A DNA stretch of 64,000 nt from a virus. The position numbers and the translations under genes are program-made. Below are positions 22,512-30,463 of this stretch, piece after piece. Position 1 is the first letter of the stretch; each line of letters begins with the position of its first letter. The notes beneath the pieces are model-generated. The model was not told where the DNA came from. It worked only from the letters and a program-made list of their open reading frames with translations, and did not search any database. The stretch is from positions 1 through 64,000 of IMG/VR virus record IMGVR_UViG_3300042896_001274; one strand, 5' to 3'.

Positions 22512-23432
22512 ATGTTCAATCACTCTACAGAATCTCCAGAAGTCATCATGTACATCGATCAAGCTCACAAGGAAGGAGATCGATACAGATTCATAGGTTG
22601 GATTGCCCACCTCACAGAGAAGGTCAGGGGTCTCAAGGTCGGAGATTCAGAAGTGACTTGCATCTTTACCATGAGAAACGATGTCACGGCAACATATCCC
22701 GGACTTCCGTCTCCCTACGTAGGCGTAGAATTTTCGATAAAGAAAAATTCCCTCAATGCTCCCCTCACTGTCCGCACCGAACCAGGCCACGAATATCAGG
22801 TAGGAAAGATGACCAAATGGGCCGTCATGGCCTCGGGATTCAAGGCCTCGCAAAGAAGTGTGACCGTGGTGGACGGCTTCTACAAAGATCCTGACTTCAT
22901 CAGGGATTTCGCGATGAACAACCTGACGTTCACACCATCAGGGTACCACAAGGGATGCCGAAGTGAAAGGTTCCTATTGAACGGTACGAAGGAGAAACTG
23001 GAAGAAATTCTGGGGAGAAAAGTTATCAACTGGAACCACCCGCAGTATGCCAATGGAGTCTTTCAGTTCTGTACCAAGGATGACCCCATAGTCTACCACA
23101 GCGATACCCAGACCTATGCCGGGGCAGTCTACCTCACACCTGATGCTCCACTTCGATCAGGAACCTCGACCTACCGGAGCACGACCACAGGTGCAACTCG
23201 ATTCGACCCAGAAGAGATGAGCTCGGAACGGTTCAAGACCACGTTCTCGCACGGAGGTTCTGAAGTGAACTTCTACGATAATTCGACCCTAGAGGTCGTC
23301 GATTCAATTGCGAACGTCTACAATCGGTTGGTCGTATGGGACGGTCGGGCAATTCATGCAGGAAACGGTTATTTTGGAACTGACATCGGAAATTCCAGGT
23401 TCTTCCAACTTTTCTTTTTCGACCTAGAGTGA
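22512..23432 (+). CDS. 2OG-Fe(II) oxygenase-like protein with N-terminal beta domain
   Basis: 306 aa from the ATG at 22512, chosen for the TATAAT box 7 bp upstream. Residues 1-95 (VIMYIDQAHKEGDRYRFIGW and following) resemble beta-sandwich modules attached to glycosyltransferases. Residues about 115-306 (VTVVDGFYKDPDFIRDFAMN, then VYHSDTQTYAGAVYLTPDAP, then WDGRAIHAGNGYFGTDIGNSRFFQLFFFD) have the H-x-D ... H ... R order of a non-haem iron, 2-oxoglutarate-dependent oxygenase of the DUF6445-like type. Substrate unknown; could modify protein, glycan or nucleotide. Overlaps the convergent gene tail by 9 bp. Confidence 0.65.
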   Translation: MFNHSTESPEVIMYIDQAHKEGDRYRFIGWIAHLTEKVRGLKVGDSEVTCIFTMRNDVTATYPGLPSPYVGVEFSIKKNSLNAPLTVRTEPGHEYQVGKMTKWAVMASGFKASQRSVTVVDGFYKDPDFIRDFAMNNLTFTPSGYHKGCRSERFLLNGTKEKLEEILGRKVINWNHPQYANGVFQFCTKDDPIVYHSDTQTYAGAVYLTPDAPLRSGTSTYRSTTTGATRFDPEEMSSERFKTTFSHGGSEVNFYDNSTLEVVDSIANVYNRLVVWDGRAIHAGNGYFGTDIGNSRFFQLFFFDLE

Positions 23433-24014
23433 CGGCTGCCGGGCATACTTCTTGATGGCACCCTTAGAGATCCGTTCCTGAGGAGGTACGAAGTCCATCT
23501 CGAGGATGTCAAAGAAGTCCTGTTCTTCAGGGATCCACAGCTGTTCACCGGTCGGCATAGTAGGCATGCAGTCTGTCATCCGACCACCACCGGACAGCTT
23601 CTTGAACCTCCCAAAAATTCCAGGAATGAAACCGTTAAAGGTGCTACCATCCGGACTCGCACCAGATCCGGTCCGCATCATGTACAACCCACCCCAGTTC
23701 TGCTGGGTACCAAGGAAGACATCAAGGTTCATCCCCTCCTCCAACCGAAGGCGGAGGTACTTGGCTTCCACCTTGGGGACCCACGGAACGGCACCAGGAA
23801 CTCCAGGTTTAATATGCTGACCAATATCACCCAACAATTGGATCAATTTTTCTCGATCACCGGGGATGCCACAGATCTCGATGTCACCGACGACCTCTTT
23901 TCGACGGCGAATTGAACCGGCCACTTCGACACGGTCCATCACCGGAGAGATGTGATCACGGACTTTATTCGCAATTGATTCAGCTACACCCAGGTCGATC
24001 TTACCGATGCCCAT
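23424..24014 (-). CDS. small Pol-beta-like nucleotidyltransferase (family X palm)
   Basis: 196 aa. EVAGSIRRRKEVVGDIEIC (about 31-49) matches the family X catalytic motif G-S-x-x-R ... G-D-[IV]-[DE]; the third acidic residue is in GMNLDVFLG (about 95-103). QQNWGGLYMMRTGSG recalls the nucleotide-binding G-x-x-x-F-T-G-S region of Pol X. The N-terminal HhH and lyase domains of full Pol beta/lambda are missing, as is the PHP domain. Likely a repair or end-processing polymerase, or a template-independent transferase. Start fixed by a promoter 6 bp upstream. Confidence 0.75.
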   Translation of the reverse strand: MGIGKIDLGVAESIANKVRDHISPVMDRVEVAGSIRRRKEVVGDIEICGIPGDREKLIQLLGDIGQHIKPGVPGAVPWVPKVEAKYLRLRLEEGMNLDVFLGTQQNWGGLYMMRTGSGASPDGSTFNGFIPGIFGRFKKLSGGGRMTDCMPTMPTGEQLWIPEEQDFFDILEMDFVPPQERISKGAIKKYARQPSL

Positions 24015-24020
24015 GATAAG

Positions 24021-24049
24021 ATCATATCATTTTCTTGTACAACTTTGCA
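24021..24049 (-). promoter_or_regulatory. promoter, leaderless type (TGCAAA-17-TATGAT)
   Basis: Minus strand: TGCAAA (24049-24044), 17 bp, TATGAT (24026-24021), 6 bp, ATG at 24014. An exact -35 match well outside the GDLV array. Confidence 0.7.
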
Positions 24050-24325
24050 CTAATCCTCTAGCGGAGGATCTTTTTCTTCTGACCCTAGACGGACATATTC
24101 TTCTTTGATGTAGTCATCATCGGCCCACGGCATCTTACGGACCATGTGATCATAGAAGAGAGGATAGTAACCATATTTGGCAAGGATGGTGAGTCGGACA
24201 ATGTCTTCAGCATTCAACCCGGCTTCTTCATCATGTCCCGAATATCGCTGGATGGCCTTTATGGCAGCACCAGCTATGGCTGTTCCAAACAGAAATTTAC
24301 CGATGGAGCCCAGTTTCACCTTCAA
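24050..24325 (-). CDS. hypothetical protein
   Basis: 91 aa; start is TTG at 24325 directly after the upstream stop, or GTG two codons later. A hydrophobic, Gly/Ala-rich N-terminus (IGKFLFGTAIAGAAIKAI) could be a membrane segment. The remainder is acidic (EEYVRLGSEEKDPPLED). Not recognised. Confidence 0.55.
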   Translation of the reverse strand: MKVKLGSIGKFLFGTAIAGAAIKAIQRYSGHDEEAGLNAEDIVRLTILAKYGYYPLFYDHMVRKMPWADDDYIKEEYVRLGSEEKDPPLED

Positions 24326-24757
24326 TCACCTATCGCCGTATAAACTACGTTTCTTGTAGATTCTGTCGATATATTTTTCAGGTCCTATGTCTTCAGGTTC
24401 AGAAGGACGCTTGTCTACGTCAGGTTGTGACGGTGCAGGTTGTGACGGTGTATTCCATAATTCTGCAATTTTGCTTATTAATGCTTCTTTAGGATCACCA
24501 TCAATTTCGCCACGGATTTTTAATGCCTCAAAATCTTTCAGCATACCAGCGTACTTCCAGTCGCCCGATTCTATTGATTGAATTACGGAATGTAAAGATC
24601 TACGATTTCTCTTCGCATAATTGACAGTACCTTGAAGATTTGTCATGATCGTTTCTTTAGAAAGTTCTGTAGGAAGATCTACATTCACGACTTCATTTAA
24701 AGACTTTGAAATCTCTTCTTTGATGATCTTGCGAAGTTGATTGACTGTGATCTTCAT
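24326..24757 (-). CDS. capsid-targeted protein (MKITVNQLRKIIKEE leader)
   Basis: 143 aa. The first 22 residues, MKITVNQLRKIIKEEISKSL then NEV, form an amphipathic basic-acidic helix ending at an L-x-E site. The same leader, nearly identical, starts the proteins at 55267 and 59515. In T4, such leaders target internal proteins to the prohead and are removed by the gp21 protease after [LI]-x-E. The body is helical with a Pro-rich C-terminus (PSQPAPSQPDVDKRP). Role in the virion unknown. AAAGGG site 6 bp before the ATG. Confidence 0.65.
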   Translation of the reverse strand: MKITVNQLRKIIKEEISKSLNEVVNVDLPTELSKETIMTNLQGTVNYAKRNRRSLHSVIQSIESGDWKYAGMLKDFEALKIRGEIDGDPKEALISKIAELWNTPSQPAPSQPDVDKRPSEPEDIGPEKYIDRIYKKRSLYGDR

Positions 24758-24785
24758 GGGTTACCCTTTAATCCAATTACGAATG

Positions 24786-25055
24786 TTAAATATTCGTATT
24801 TTGATCATTTCTTAAAACTTTAATTTCCTCAGGTGTTGAGGGTGGAGGAGCGTCTTGAAGATTTTCAGACAACCCTCCAACTTGTTCAACCAAAAAGTCC
24901 AGATGATCCTTAACATATGGCATCCAAGACCACTCATGACCTATATGAATTTTTGATAAATCATGTGAGGATAATTCAACCAATTTTTGTTTGATTTGTT
25001 CTAGAGCCGTGTGGACCGTACTATAAGTGTCGCTTCGTTGTTCTGGCATAATCAC
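24786..25055 (-). CDS. helical hypothetical protein
   Basis: 89 aa, mostly alpha-helical (TVHTALEQIKQKLVELSSH, then VKDHLDFLVEQVGG) with a Pro-rich tail. No family recognised. Overlaps the upstream gene start by an ATGA-type junction. Belongs to the operon 26150-24326. Confidence 0.55.
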   Translation of the reverse strand: MIMPEQRSDTYSTVHTALEQIKQKLVELSSHDLSKIHIGHEWSWMPYVKDHLDFLVEQVGGLSENLQDAPPPSTPEEIKVLRNDQNTNI

Positions 25056-25465
25056 ATTCCTGGAAATGGCATACGAATCTTGGCAACGGTTCCATCAGGA
25101 AGAGTTATCATCGCGTCTTCTTCTGATTGTAAGACTTCTGAAGATTCAACCTCACGATGAACTTGGATTACATCATCAACGTTATACCATTCTTGAGATT
25201 TCTTCACGGTATTTGTAATGATGTTCTCAACAGAACGTGTTATTCGTTCGTATAACGTTGTACGAAGAACTTCTACAGAGTCAAAAACTTGGCCGTCTAA
25301 ATCAGACAGCGACATTGTTTCCCCTTTCTTTCCAAGTTTAACGATGTATGTTGTCGTTTCTCCACCCAAAGTTCTCTTGGTAATTTCTTCGACGACTTGA
25401 ACAGGGCAGATCTTCGTCTCACGATTTAATAAAACATATAAAACTTGACCAATTTTATAGCTCAT
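25052..25465 (-). CDS. hypothetical protein
   Basis: 137 aa. The N-terminal half reads as a beta barrel (YKIGQVLYVLLNRETKICPV, then TTYIVKLGKKG), similar in spirit to an SH3/KOW-like fold. It is followed by a long helix (VLRTTLYERITRSVENIITN) and an acidic part. Not recognised. Fourth gene of the 26150 operon, ATGA overlap. Confidence 0.6.
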   Translation of the reverse strand: MSYKIGQVLYVLLNRETKICPVQVVEEITKRTLGGETTTYIVKLGKKGETMSLSDLDGQVFDSVEVLRTTLYERITRSVENIITNTVKKSQEWYNVDDVIQVHREVESSEVLQSEEDAMITLPDGTVAKIRMPFPGM

Positions 25466-25842
25466 TCTTGTTCCTCATCTGGTAGTTCTAATCCCCTAGG
25501 GAAATCTTCATCATCTCCCCCGCCTTCACTCATCATCTCAAAAACGCCGAGCTGAGGAGGGGCAGAGATGGTTACAACAAAGTCAGGCGCTTCATCGCCC
25601 ATAGGAATGTTAGATTCCTCGCACAAACCAGCAATCTTATTCCACAGTTTAGATTCAGCCATGTGTCGACCTTGACTAGACGCTATTGCTTGGCTGACCG
25701 TGGTTTTCATGTCTGGAGGTAGCATGATTCCAAAGAGATCTCGAAGATGAACTAGCTCTTGTTTTGAAAGCCTCAACGTAAAGACTTTTTTTGGTTTAAG
25801 AACCTCTTCTGTCTCTTTAGATTTGGTTTGAATTCGACTCAT
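25462..25842 (-). CDS. hypothetical protein
   Basis: 126 aa. A basic start is followed by KKVFTLRLSKQELVHLRDLFGIMLPP, a strand-helix pattern. The tail is strongly acidic (GGGDDEDFPRGLELPDEEQE). No family recognised. ATGA overlap with both neighbours. Confidence 0.6.
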   Translation of the reverse strand: MSRIQTKSKETEEVLKPKKVFTLRLSKQELVHLRDLFGIMLPPDMKTTVSQAIASSQGRHMAESKLWNKIAGLCEESNIPMGDEAPDFVVTISAPPQLGVFEMMSEGGGDDEDFPRGLELPDEEQE

Positions 25843-26150
25843 GCTTCACCCACGTTTTGAGCTTCACCTGGGGCTGGATCTAGAACCTCTAGGAACAAGT
25901 CAAACGTGTCGCGATGAGCAACACCTTGTTGAATCTTTACGACCTTCATAGCTGCCTGAAGAACCTTTAGATCTAGCTTCGTTGAATATTCTTCAATGAG
26001 ATCTTTTCGATCTTCCTTAAGAAGTTCAATCTCGTTGTCGACGTTACCTACTCGAGTAACAAATTCTTTGACGAGTTTCTTAAGCTCGCCAATCTCATCA
26101 GGTTGCATCAAATCTACGTTGTAGCTTTTCTTTGGTTGTCGCTTTGCCAT
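25839..26150 (-). CDS. GapR/DUF2312-like helical protein
   Basis: 103 aa. After a basic start, residues about 18-90 form two long charged helices: IGELKKLVKEFVTRVGNVDN, EIELLKEDRKDLIEEYST, then KLDLKVLQAAMKVVKIQQ. Length and order resemble the GapR (DUF2312) family, which clamps overtwisted DNA, but I cannot confirm homology. In a phage such a protein could organise DNA or act in transcription. First gene of an operon of five. Confidence 0.45.
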   Translation of the reverse strand: MAKRQPKKSYNVDLMQPDEIGELKKLVKEFVTRVGNVDNEIELLKEDRKDLIEEYSTKLDLKVLQAAMKVVKIQQGVAHRDTFDLFLEVLDPAPGEAQNVGEA

Positions 26151-26199
26151 GGTCTAAACTATAACTGCGCGACTACTATATGTTTAGTAAAACCATCAA

Positions 26200-27225
26200 C
26201 TACATGTTCGATTTTATTTTTTTGATGATTTCATCATAAGCATAAATGAGACTTCCTGGGCCGGAATACACCGACTCAGAAACTCCCGGAAATGCCTGCT
26301 TTATTTCTGATATTGCTTGGGCTCTTTCTGCTTCAACTTTAGAAAGAATTTCTCCAAGCTTCATAGCTTTTGCAGCGGTTAAAACTTCTTCTGGTTTTGC
26401 CTTTGGGTCGTTTGTTACTTTTTTAACGATGTCTGTAGGTAGTTGTCCAAGATCTTCTATCTTTGACGCAGAAACAGTTGCTTTCACTTCTGAATCAACG
26501 CGCGAAGCATAATCCATCATTGCTTTCCTAGATTCTTTCATGGCATCCTTCAACCAAGGATGTTTTTCAATAATCTCTTTAGGATTTAATTCCCGATCTT
26601 CTTCGTTTAATAGATTTTTTGAAATAAACAAATTTTCAGAAGTTTTTTCTTTTTTGTTTTTGTTTTTATCTTTATCTTTATCTTTATCTTTATCTTTATC
26701 TTTTTCGCCGTACGCCATCGTGTCGATCTTCTTTTTTACTTTTTCGATGGCGTCGGGGGCTTTTTCTTTGGCTGCACTAATAATGTTAGAACCTGCCATG
26801 AACAATAACGGATTTGTGAAAAATGCCGTGGCTGCGGCACCAGTTAATCCAGCTTTTGCTACACCGATTAAAGGAGAAAAATCATTAAAGAAAGTTTCTC
26901 TAGCATGCTTTATGTCTGCTCCGTGCTTGCTCTCTATGTTTTTTAAATCGTTTTGATATTCTTGTTTGATTTTATCGTAATTTGCGGAAAGAAGGCCAAG
27001 AGTTCCTAACTCTTTTAATGCTCCCCATGAAATTTTTGCCAAGTTTTTCAAAGATGCAAAAACTTGTTTAGATTTACCAGAAATGACACTTGCGAGTCTT
27101 CTTGTAGGTTCGCTGACTGCTCTTTTTAAAGCGGCACCCATCGCTCCAGGAGGAGCATATTCAAGAACTAATGCTTCTCTAACATATTCGCGGATAAGTT
27201 CTTCTTGTTTAAATTCACTTTTCAT
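26200..27225 (-). CDS. capsid-targeted protein with Lys-Asp repeat
   Basis: 341 aa from the ATG at 27225, which overlaps the upstream stop. The leader MKSEFKQEELIREYVREALV is a variant of the targeting helix. An Ala/Gly-rich hydrophobic centre (VAKAGLTGAAATAFF, LLFMAGSNII) may be membrane-active. A Lys-Asp repeat at about residues 175-200, encoded by a hexamer microsatellite, is followed by helices. Possibly an ejected internal protein that inserts into membranes; speculative. Confidence 0.6.
   Translation of the reverse strand: MKSEFKQEELIREYVREALVLEYAPPGAMGAALKRAVSEPTRRLASVISGKSKQVFASLKNLAKISWGALKELGTLGLLSANYDKIKQEYQNDLKNIESKHGADIKHARETFFNDFSPLIGVAKAGLTGAAATAFFTNPLLFMAGSNIISAAKEKAPDAIEKVKKKIDTMAYGEKDKDKDKDKDKDKNKNKKEKTSENLFISKNLLNEEDRELNPKEIIEKHPWLKDAMKESRKAMMDYASRVDSEVKATVSASKIEDLGQLPTDIVKKVTNDPKAKPEEVLTAAKAMKLGEILSKVEAERAQAISEIKQAFPGVSESVYSGPGSLIYAYDEIIKKIKSNM
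26665..26700 (+). repeat. TTTATC hexamer microsatellite
   Basis: Six perfect TTTATC units, encoding alternating Asp-Lys on the minus strand. Length changes by multiples of six would keep frame, so the linker can vary without loss of function. Confidence 0.9.
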
Positions 27226-27472
27226 TGTGACCTTCATTGCGACCAATAAGTATGGGGTAAATTCCTGTCTTTTGATGCCATTTTTCTGCGACAATTTTCT
27301 CAAACGTGTTCATCTGCTGAACCTTTGTGACAGGATCCCTTGTAGAAAAATACATCCGATCTGCAGGAGTTAATGTCTTCAACAACTCTTTTTTAATGAC
27401 CATCCAATCGGTCGTTTGGCCGACATAGCTGGATACCATTTCTATTGCTTCATCGATGATCTTCTTATTCAC
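27215..27472 (-). CDS. hypothetical protein
   Basis: 85 aa, helical: DEAIEMVSSYVGQTTDWMVI, then MNTFEKIVAEKWHQKTGIYP. Not recognised. Lies between the NUDIX gene and the capsid-targeted gene, overlapping both by a few bases. Confidence 0.55.
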   Translation of the reverse strand: MNKKIIDEAIEMVSSYVGQTTDWMVIKKELLKTLTPADRMYFSTRDPVTKVQQMNTFEKIVAEKWHQKTGIYPILIGRNEGHNEK

Positions 27473-27887
27473 CGACGTAACCTCCCAAAATCAAACATGC
27501 CGCATCAAGGATCGGACGTTGATAAACGTAAATGGGTGGTAAGCTATCAATGTCAAACCACTTAACGTCAACGACTTCGCTTGCCATGTGATCACAGCGA
27601 GGCTCAGAATCGCATGTCTGAATTGCCAGATAAGGAACAACAATCTTTTTATAAGAATTTTTTTCTAAGGTAACGTGAGGCAATCTGGTTATGACTTTTA
27701 TGTCTAACCCTGTTTCTTCTTTGACCTCACGGCAGGCGGTGGTGATGTAGTTTTCCCCACGTTCCATGTGTCCCTTAGGAATTCCCCATCCAGGATTATT
27801 TCCATTCTGCTTTACCAACAATACCCATGTGCTGCCTTGATCTTTTTTATAGACCACCGCACCGCAAGATATCGTTGATTTAGGCAT
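27465..27887 (-). CDS. NUDIX hydrolase
   Basis: 140 aa from the ATG at 27887 (MPKSTISCGAVVYKK). The NUDIX box is complete: a G at the start of GHMERGENY followed by REVKEETGL (about residues 43-65), matching Gx5Ex7REUxEExGU. These enzymes hydrolyse a nucleoside diphosphate linked to another group, such as ADP-ribose, dinucleoside polyphosphates or damaged dNTPs. The spacing resembles Ap4A-hydrolase-like members. Substrate not decidable here. Divergent from the HxGH transferase gene, 46 bp apart. Confidence 0.88.
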   Translation of the reverse strand: MPKSTISCGAVVYKKDQGSTWVLLVKQNGNNPGWGIPKGHMERGENYITTACREVKEETGLDIKVITRLPHVTLEKNSYKKIVVPYLAIQTCDSEPRCDHMASEVVDVKWFDIDSLPPIYVYQRPILDAACLILGGYVGE

Positions 27888-27933
27888 AGACTGAAAATTA
27901 TTATTATTTTGAAATAAATATAGGTTTATAGAT

Positions 27934-28551
27934 ATGGACGTGCACAAAACAATCGCTCTCATACCACTCGCGGCCAAACCTTATCATGCTGGACATGATG
28001 GATTGGTAAGAATCGCATCATCTGAAAATGATGAAGTTCATCTTTTCGTATCCATTTCCGACAGAGCACGAACAGGTGAAATGAAAATCGATGGCGAAAC
28101 TATGTTCATGATATGGAAAGATTACATAGAAGACACACTTCCAGACAATGTTAAGTCCTTTATAGATTACACTGTCACCGCTCCGGTCAGCAAAGTCTAT
28201 AATGAACTTGAAAATGCTGAATCGCAAGGGTCACAAGACGTATACACGATTTATTCTGATGTTGATGACATCAGAAAATACACAGATGAAATGTTGTCAA
28301 AGGTCGCTCCAACGCTTTTCTCTAAAGGTCAGATACAAAGACGAGGAATAGAAAGAACAGAGACCGTTGATGTGAGCGGTACCGAAATGAGAGAATTCAT
28401 AGAAGATGGTGACATCGTAGGATTCACTGCGCTGTTGCCACCTGCTATCCAACAACACGGCAAAGAGATTTTTGATCTTTTAGTAGACGATGTTGTCGGA
28501 GAATCTGTTTTACGAAGATATATTAGAAGCTCTTTAAAGTTCGTATTGTAG
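27934..28551 (+). CDS. HxGH nucleotidylyltransferase (cytidylyl/adenylyltransferase-like)
   Basis: 205 aa. MDVHKTIALIPLAAKPYHAGHDGLV has the T/H-x-G-H motif of the nucleotidylyltransferase superfamily (NMNAT, PPAT, CTP transferases), and VSGTEMREFIEDGD matches the second motif ([IV]-S-[GS]-T-x-[IM]-R) near residue 150. Phages carry relatives of unknown or NAD-related function; adjacency to a NUDIX enzyme fits nucleotide-cofactor chemistry. The last 12 residues (LRRYIRSSLKFVL) look like the capsid-targeting helix, but at the C-terminus. Confidence 0.75.
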   Translation: MDVHKTIALIPLAAKPYHAGHDGLVRIASSENDEVHLFVSISDRARTGEMKIDGETMFMIWKDYIEDTLPDNVKSFIDYTVTAPVSKVYNELENAESQGSQDVYTIYSDVDDIRKYTDEMLSKVAPTLFSKGQIQRRGIERTETVDVSGTEMREFIEDGDIVGFTALLPPAIQQHGKEIFDLLVDDVVGESVLRRYIRSSLKFVL

Positions 28552-28609
28552 ATTTTACAATACCCGATTAAATTGAATTTTTCAGTTGCTTACAACAATA
28601 GGTGGTTCT

Positions 28610-29860
28610 ATGAAGGATAGATTTGCAAACATCAAGAGAAACTATACGGACGCAGACGTTTCACGCCTCAAAGGCAAGACCAAGATTGAACATACATTGG
28701 CTAAGATCGGTGCAGAAAGATTCTGGAAGCTGATCAATGAAAGGCCATACGTTCATGCACTCGGCGCTTCAACTGGTGCTATGGCGGTACAACAAGTCAA
28801 GGCAGGTTTAGAGGCTATCTATCTATCGGGGTGGCAGGTTGCCGCAGATGCAAATCTATCTGGTAACACATATCCTGATCAGAGCCTATATCCTGCAAAT
28901 AGCGTTCCTGCCATCGTTCGTAGGATTAATAGTGCTCTTCTACGTTCAGAACAAATCGATCACGCAGAAAATCCAGACAACGATAAACATTGGATGGCAC
29001 CAATCGTTGCAGATGCAGAGGCAGGCTTTGGCGGACCTCTAAACGCATATGAATTGATGAAAGCCATGATTGAATCCGGCGCCGCGGCGGTCCATTGGGA
29101 AGACCAACTTGCGTCAGAAAAGAAGTGCGGTCATCTAGGTGGAAAGGTTCTGGTTCCAACTTCACAGTTCATTCGTACTCTTACAGCAGCTCGACTTGCA
29201 GCTGACGTCTGTGACGTTCCAACCGTGATCATCGCTAGGACTGATGCAGAGTCCGCTAGATTGATCACTTCCGATGTTGATCAAAGAGATCATGAATTCA
29301 TCGATCATGAAGCCGGCCGAACTGCAGAAGGTTATTATCACCTCAAAGGAGACGATCTTGGGCGTTGCATCGCTCGTGGCTTGGCATACGCCCCCTTTGC
29401 GGACATGATATGGATGGAAACTTCAACGCCAGACCTTGAACAGGCTCGCAAGTTTGCTGAAGGAATTCACAAACAATTCCCAGGAAAGCTATTAGCATAC
29501 AACTGTTCTCCTTCATTCAATTGGAAGAAGAAGCTTGATCAAGAAACTATTGCAAAGTTTCAACGTGAACTTGGAGCAATGGGTTACAAATTCCAATTCG
29601 TGACATTGGCTGGATTTCATTCACTAAATCATGGAATGTTTGAATTGGCACGTAATTATAGAGATCGTGGCATGGCGGCATACTCTGAACTTCAACAAGC
29701 TGAATTTGATTCTGAACAGCACGGGTACACGGCTACCCGGCATCAACGTGAAGTTGGTACAGGATATTTTGATGAAGTTACCAAGGTTATTGCCGAAGGT
29801 GTTTCATCAACATTAGCTTTAGAGAATTCTACTGAAGCACAACAGTTCGATGAAGTCTGA
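28610..29860 (+). CDS. aceA: isocitrate lyase
   Basis: 416 aa from the ATG at 28610, with AGGTGG 5 bp upstream. Cleaves isocitrate to succinate and glyoxylate, the first step of the glyoxylate shunt. It follows E. coli AceA (434 aa) almost from end to end: [32 protein letters not shown], the catalytic signature [11 protein letters not shown] with Cys173, [25 protein letters not shown] and GTGYFDEV. All metal and substrate residues I can check are present, so it should be active. No malate synthase is in the window. A full isocitrate lyase in a phage is very unusual. It is flanked by phage genes and fits their composition, so a recent contaminant is unlikely. Confidence 0.93.
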   Translation: MKDRFANIKRNYTDADVSRLKGKTKIEHTLAKIGAERFWKLINERPYVHALGASTGAMAVQQVKAGLEAIYLSGWQVAADANLSGNTYPDQSLYPANSVPAIVRRINSALLRSEQIDHAENPDNDKHWMAPIVADAEAGFGGPLNAYELMKAMIESGAAAVHWEDQLASEKKCGHLGGKVLVPTSQFIRTLTAARLAADVCDVPTVIIARTDAESARLITSDVDQRDHEFIDHEAGRTAEGYYHLKGDDLGRCIARGLAYAPFADMIWMETSTPDLEQARKFAEGIHKQFPGKLLAYNCSPSFNWKKKLDQETIAKFQRELGAMGYKFQFVTLAGFHSLNHGMFELARNYRDRGMAAYSELQQAEFDSEQHGYTATRHQREVGTGYFDEVTKVIAEGVSSTLALENSTEAQQFDEV

Positions 29861-29872
29861 GAAAGGACAATT

Positions 29873-30112
29873 ATGAAACTCATTAGAGTTATTGCAAAAG
29901 TTGCATATTTTCTTTCGTGGGGGCTCTGTATCCTACCAGCTGCACCTCCGCAAGAAGAAAAGCCACATGAGCAAGTAGATGAACATATCGAAAAAGATCA
30001 TCAGTTAACTGAAGAAGATATCGATGAAGGTGTGTGCGAGTTTCCTTTGCAACAAGGCATCTTGAAAGATCGTGAAAGTAATCATGAAGACTATGATTCT
30101 GGTGATCATTAA
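29873..30112 (+). CDS. small membrane or secreted acidic protein
   Basis: 79 aa, GAAAGGA site before the ATG. A hydrophobic N-terminus (VIAKVAYFLSWGLCILPA) is a signal anchor or signal peptide; the rest is very acidic and His-rich (EKPHEQVDEHIEKDHQ, ESNHEDYDSGDH), possibly metal-binding. Co-directional with isocitrate lyase, 12 bp after it. Not recognised. Confidence 0.55.
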   Translation: MKLIRVIAKVAYFLSWGLCILPAAPPQEEKPHEQVDEHIEKDHQLTEEDIDEGVCEFPLQQGILKDRESNHEDYDSGDH

Positions 30113-30143
30113 GCCATAGTTCTTATACATAACTCTAAGAATT

Positions 30144-30207
30144 AAAGGTCATGAATTCTTTCGGTATAAAATAATGTATTATTCCGAAAGTTTTATTCAT
30201 GACCTTT
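30144..30207. repeat. 64-bp near-perfect palindrome around a start codon
   Basis: Three nested perfect arms: AAAGGTCATGAAT with ATTCATGACCTTT (13 bp), CTTTCGG with CCGAAAG (7 bp), AATAAT with ATTATT (6 bp). Only short unpaired bases separate them. The right outer arm contains the ATG of the next gene (30199). It could be a cruciform, an operator, an attenuator that hides the start codon, or a terminator of the preceding gene. Confidence 0.85.
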
Positions 30208-30444
30208 TCTTTAGGCGAAATTGTAGTAAGCGATTTTTCTGGTATGAGCCGCCAGATGTATACAATGGGAAACCAAGGTCCACAAAAAAGTAAACAAGAA
30301 AATGATAATCTTTTGAACATAAAAGATGTCGGAATCGTTGTTGACGTTTATAACGAAGGGGCCAGGGGATTCACCTGGATTAAATTGTTGACATCAACAG
30401 GTTCAATTGGGTACATTCCGTCCATATGGGTCAAAAAAATTTAG
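30199..30444 (+). CDS. GDLV-family protein with palindrome-embedded start
   Basis: 81 aa. Opens MTFSLGEIVVSDF, centre DVGIVVDV, end WIKLLTSTGSIGYIPSIWVKKI. One of four plus-strand relatives outside the array. The start codon lies inside the arm of a large palindrome, suggesting translational or transcriptional control. Function unknown. Confidence 0.7.
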   Translation: MTFSLGEIVVSDFSGMSRQMYTMGNQGPQKSKQENDNLLNIKDVGIVVDVYNEGARGFTWIKLLTSTGSIGYIPSIWVKKI

Positions 30445-30455
30445 GATTTTTTGAT

Positions 30456-30463
30456 AATATTTA
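30456..30463 (+). promoter_or_regulatory. candidate late-promoter box AATATTTA
   Basis: Ends 20 bp before the ATG at 30484. Same box as at 14179. Confidence 0.25.

Noticed and set aside
28543-28563. Hairpin GTATTGTA...TACAATAC after the HxGH transferase as a terminator
   Set aside because: Eight AT-rich pairs and no T run; too weak to call.
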